Shown: positions 61,397-64,000 of the stretch, piece by piece | Position numbering within the stretch: the first letter of the stretch is position 1 | How the letters are laid out: each line of letters starts with the position of its first letter | Assembly (NCBI GenBank): GCA_963844115.1 | Contig: CAWJNN010000063.1 | Coordinates: 14,349 to 78,348, forward strand | Length of the DNA stretch: 64,000 bases | Reading direction: 5' to 3' | Source: CS4-C045 sp963844115 | GTDB lineage: Bacteria > Planctomycetota > Planctomycetia > Pirellulales > UBA7805 | Notes under the pieces: model-generated | Told to the model about the DNA's origin: nothing | The model's database searches: none | The model's input: only the letters and a program-made list of their open reading frames with translations | Program-made: the position numbers and the translations under genes

Positions 61397-62200
61397 CTAT
61401 TCTAGGTGACCCGACACCACGGGGACACCAGCATTGATCATATGCTCGATGACAGGTCGCCGATAGCGAAGAAAGTTGATCCACCCGTAGTGGTTGCCAT
61501 CAGGCGACAATACAAGATAGTCGTCAGGCCCAATCGTGCAGAACGTCACCTTCGTATCGCTTTCGCGTTGACGTGCTTGTAGGCGATTCATCCCTGTTCG
61601 ACCCAGTGGTTTAGCAAGTCCAATCCCTGAACAGCCACGGAGTCGTGCCCACATTTGGTCTTCTGATTCATCGGGAAGCATTCCAACAAATTCGACGATC
61701 GCGGGAATATCAGACCGAGTCGGCCCGGATTCGTCAAAGTTGAATTCAACAAGGAAAACGTCGGTGTCATATTGAATCAGTTTCCATCCAGATTCCGAAC
61801 CGTCCCACATGTGTTTCAGTTTTGCAAGCGGGTCTGGATTTTGAGCCTCGGCAGACCTCACCGCATCTTTGCGAAACGTCGAAATGCTTCTGTAGCTTGG
61901 AAATTCAGAGCGAACCGCAATCTGGATGACGGTCATTAAACCGTCGACGATTGTCATCAGGCAATGCGATGGTTCGGAGTCCGCGTCCCATGTGGCGAAC
62001 GCATGGGATTCGGCATCAGAATCGTCGTGTTTATCGAGCAGGTGAAGTTCTGTTTCACCCCATTCGCAATCTTCGGGAAAGCAGGAACCCCACGCTGAAG
62101 CGTAGACATCGCTTCCTCGTGGCACAAAACGAATCCTTGTGATGCCGGACGTCGTCGCGTCGGTGTTCCAGTATTCGCCGTCAAACACATTGCGCGACAT
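61397..62200 (-). CDS. hypothetical cassette protein (WGxCFPEDCEWG motif)
   Basis: The protein has 267 residues. The N-terminus has FDGEYWNTDATTSGITRIRF and YASAWGSCFPEDCEWGETEL, a motif I associate with unassigned planctomycete proteins. The remainder is an acidic globular region (MLPDESEDQMWARLRGCSGI). Function unknown; it lies between attC sites 3 and 2 in the canonical orientation. Confidence 0.65.
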   Translation of the reverse strand: MSRNVFDGEYWNTDATTSGITRIRFVPRGSDVYASAWGSCFPEDCEWGETELHLLDKHDDSDAESHAFATWDADSEPSHCLMTIVDGLMTVIQIAVRSEFPSYRSISTFRKDAVRSAEAQNPDPLAKLKHMWDGSESGWKLIQYDTDVFLVEFNFDESGPTRSDIPAIVEFVGMLPDESEDQMWARLRGCSGIGLAKPLGRTGMNRLQARQRESDTKVTFCTIGPDDYLVLSPDGNHYGWINFLRYRRPVIEHMINAGVPVVSGHLE

Positions 62201-62229
62201 GGAATCAATCCAACGAGTGAACTCTCATG

Positions 62230-62320
62230 CACAGAACGCTTGGGATAACGGGGGGCGAGGAGAGGAGCTTGACTTCAGGACCGACTGCGCCGAGCCCTCC
62301 CGTTGATCCCATTGTTATGC
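62230..62320 (-). mobile_element. attC-like site 3
   Basis: CACAGAAC (62230) ... GTTATGC (62314). GGGAT-AACGGG-GGGC-GAGG pairs with CCGAGCCCTCCCGTTGATCCC, leaving extra bases unpaired. GTTATGC is a classical outer box, and its complement GCATAAC is the inner box of site 4. Confidence 0.82.
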
Positions 62321-62760
62321 ATCATTTGTTGAGGGCGGCCAAATACGAGATCCGAATACGTCTGATTGTTTTGCATTGAGCCGAGCAACCGACCAACGAT
62401 GGTCTTTGGCGGCACATCTTCGTATTTGAACATAGGCTTATCGGCAAGTTCAAGAGGCCACAAGATTCGACTGGCGAAGTCAGCGGACGACGTAAGATTG
62501 AGTTGAAACGTTACGCCGAGTCGCGACTCGAGAGCAGCGAGAAAAGGATCGCGGCTGGCAGCGTAGAACGATGCTTCATGCCACATTTCCGGGCCAGTGG
62601 CGAAGCAGAGGAAATAGTCGTCCGCAAACGGTCCGTTTTGGTTAGTGGCCTCGCCAATGATACGAATGTCGTCAACGCGAATTGTCCAGCCCGAATACGT
62701 GGCCGACGTGTACCGAATCACGTTTCCATCGAGTTCGATTTGTCCTGAGTCTTCGGACAT
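62275..62760 (-). CDS. hypothetical cassette protein
   Basis: The protein has 161 residues. GNVIRYTSATYSGWTIRVDD, FADDYFLCFATGPEMWHEAS and FASRILWPLELADKPMFKYE suggest a small alpha/beta protein, possibly immunity-like. No family is recognised. The last 18 codons (MMHNNGINGRARRSRS) are read through attC site 3, as often happens when a cassette gene has no earlier stop. Confidence 0.6.
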   Translation of the reverse strand: MSEDSGQIELDGNVIRYTSATYSGWTIRVDDIRIIGEATNQNGPFADDYFLCFATGPEMWHEASFYAASRDPFLAALESRLGVTFQLNLTSSADFASRILWPLELADKPMFKYEDVPPKTIVGRLLGSMQNNQTYSDLVFGRPQQMMHNNGINGRARRSRS

Positions 62761-62769
62761 GGGCTTGAT

Positions 62770-62860
62770 GCATAACGCTGAAATTCAGCGGGCGACGGCG
62801 AATGGACTTTGCATATCGAAAAATCATAGCCCGTCGCTCCGTTGCAATTTTTTGTTATCC
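62770..62860 (-). mobile_element. attC-like site 4
   Basis: GCATAAC (62770) ... GTTATCC (62854). ATAACGCTGAAATT-CAGCGG-GCGACGG pairs with CCGTCGCTCCGTTGCAATTTTTTGTTAT with two extra bases in the right half. The HNH fragment ends inside its outer box. Confidence 0.82.
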
Positions 62861-62960
62861 GTAGTGAGCTTCGCGATGGCAATTAGGGCAACGCCAGATC
62901 GCGTTTTCAACCGTGTCTCTTCCTCCATCGGCAAGTCGGAATTGTTCCCGGAGGGCACTC
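62855..62960 (-). pseudogene. C-terminal fragment of an HNH endonuclease (cassette gene)
   Basis: The frame EQFRLADGGRDTVENAIWRC-PNCHREAHYG followed by TAA in attC site 4 is the standard end of a McrA-like HNH endonuclease (CPNCHREAH). The upstream part is replaced by the REP sequence at 62961-62989, so the RAYT/REP insertion cut the gene. Confidence 0.75.
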
Positions 62961-62964
62961 TGGG

Positions 62965-62988
62965 GTCAGGCCGTGATTAGTGATTAGT
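62965..62988 (+). repeat. left REP-like inverted repeat of the RAYT element
   Basis: GTCAGGCCGTGATTAGTGAT ... is the exact complement of 63977-64000 over 24 bases. Both copies flank the transposase gene. Confidence 0.85.
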
Positions 62989-63940
62989 GAGTGTTCGTTC
63001 AATCCGTTTGATGGTCCGCGCCAGCTTGGGCGATGGTGATTCGATCCGCTGCCAGGCGCGGCTCACGCTGGTGTGACTCTTGTATCCCAAAGCGACTGCG
63101 ACTGAGTTTGGCTGAATATCCAAAACGGCGGCGGGCTATCGAGGCGGCAACCGCACGCCCCGCGGTCTCGCTCCGGCGGCCTGCGCACGAGGCGATGCGG
63201 TCCTCGTGCATTGCATCGGCCACGACGTCCAAAGTGACTTCAAGTTGCGGCCGCGGCCGCAACTGCTTCAATGCGGGGATATCTTGATCTTCCGGGCGAT
63301 CCGCCAGCAGCTTCCCAATCCGCTTAATGAATTGACTCGATCCGACAATAAGTCCCTGTGCGGCCTCGGCCCAGGGCACCGGCGGCGGGTCGCGCATTCC
63401 ATCCCGGACGAACTGGCGGTAACGCTTGCGGGCCTCTCTGCGGCTACGGCAAAACTCACGCAGCACCGAGTCATAGGTCATCCACGACAAAGTGCGGTCG
63501 TTCCGATGATATCCCGGATAGCTGCTCCAGCGGTGAGCTTCCGGCCGGTCGACCATCTTCGCCCGGACCGGGTTGAGGTGAAGGTAGCGGCTCAACTCGC
63601 AGAAGTAACCTTCATCTTCCACCAGCTGCCCCTTGAACCGCCACTGAAACAGGTGACCCGTGGGCCGGTGCCGTCGATTGAAATAGCTCGTATAACTGCC
63701 GTTAAAGTGTTGCATCCCGGTCGACAAATTGGCACGAGGAGTTCCGACAAAGAGGTGATGATGGTTGTCCATCAGCACAAAAGCGTGCAGCTGCCAATCG
63801 TACGTCTCCACCGTCCGCTGGAGCCACTCCAGCCACCGCTGGCGATCGCGGTCGTCCGAGACGATATCTCGCCGCTCGATCCCGCGGGACATCACATGAT
63901 ACAGGTCCCCTTCGTACTCCACTCGCAATGGTCTGGCCAT
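62977..63940 (-). CDS. REP-associated tyrosine transposase (RAYT), frameshifted near its end
   Basis: It starts at ATG 63940 (MARPLRVEYEGDLYHVMSRG). The HUH motif lies in MDNHHHLFVGTP. SYFNRRHRPTGHLFQWRFKG and LSRYLHLNPVRAKMV are typical Y1-transposase segments. Near 63110 the frame shifts: the family tail LGYKSHTSVSRAWQRI with LARTIKRIERTL is in another frame and stops at 62977 inside the left repeat. RAYTs mobilise the REP sequences that flank them. Confidence 0.88.
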
Positions 63941-63976
63941 GGCCCAAGCGTAACCTGGCTCTGGCCGGTACGCACG

Positions 63977-64000
63977 ACTAATCACTAATCACGGCCTGAC
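63977..64000 (-). repeat. right REP-like inverted repeat of the RAYT element
   Basis: Complement of 62965-62988; it reaches the end of the window and may continue beyond it. Confidence 0.85.

Overview
The window looks like a chromosome segment of a planctomycete, most likely of the Pirellulales type. It has moderately high GC, a secreted C-P-S-R sulfatase, REP-associated transposases, many interspersed foldback repeats in the gaps, GAP1/double-GTPase genes, and core genes arranged in an order I associate with that group. No rRNA gene or integrase is present. Many core genes carry single-base frameshifts, and several accessory genes are joined by internal deletions. Assembly error therefore has to be weighed against real decay throughout.

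Layout. 1-7.4 kb: a MerR/B12-type regulator (5' cut off), a PQQ-like beta-propeller protein, and lipid-modifying genes (FAD oxidoreductase, DUF1365, two cyclopropane-synthase-like methyltransferases, DUF1295). 7.5-12.6 kb: a minus-strand array of 38 tRNA or tRNA-like genes with an HNH endonuclease and a tiny Cys-containing protein inside it, led by an attenuator-like hairpin. Ten tRNA-like genes carry short palindromes of two families inserted in their D, anticodon or T arms. 12.9-18.6 kb: a decayed defence island with an aldo/keto reductase, remnants of a bacterial ubiquitin-like operon (Ub-like, E2-like, JAB-E1), a divergent RelE/HigB toxin with a HigA-ImmA antitoxin sharing palindromic operators, and a truncated PglY-like ATPase. 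19-26.5 kb: lepA, a U32 peptidase, rdgB, an ArgE/DapE-like deacetylase and an ArgA-like acetyltransferase. 27-32.7 kb: a damaged aminotransferase / adenylation-carrier-hydrolase / MFS export locus and a zinc-ribbon protein. 32.9-36.3 kb: an aldo/keto reductase, a CPXCG protein, radC and an EamA transporter.

36.7-40.6 kb: a tightly coupled four-gene operon (coiled coil, membrane-anchored FGE-like protein, zinc-ribbon GTPase, GAP1-N2 protein) that fits the NTP-dependent conflict systems described by the Aravind group. 40.7-43.3 kb: a LarA-like protein, a PGPGW membrane protein and DUF2071. 43.6-49.8 kb: a minus-strand housekeeping run hpf-ptsN-ptsH-ptsI-DUF2344-rng-rplU. 50-59.7 kb: lysA, a molybdopterin-domain protein, a PII protein, a ferredoxin, murJ, thyA, folA, epmA and a sulfatase.

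60-64 kb: a small integron-cassette array without an integrase (a CALIN). Four attC-like sites have matching R boxes and the typical unpaired bases. The cassettes encode a toxin-antitoxin pair, unknown small proteins and an HNH fragment, and the array is interrupted by a REP-flanked RAYT transposase. The strongest candidates for something new are the palindrome-riddled tRNA array, the GTPase/GAP1/FGE operon and the CALIN.
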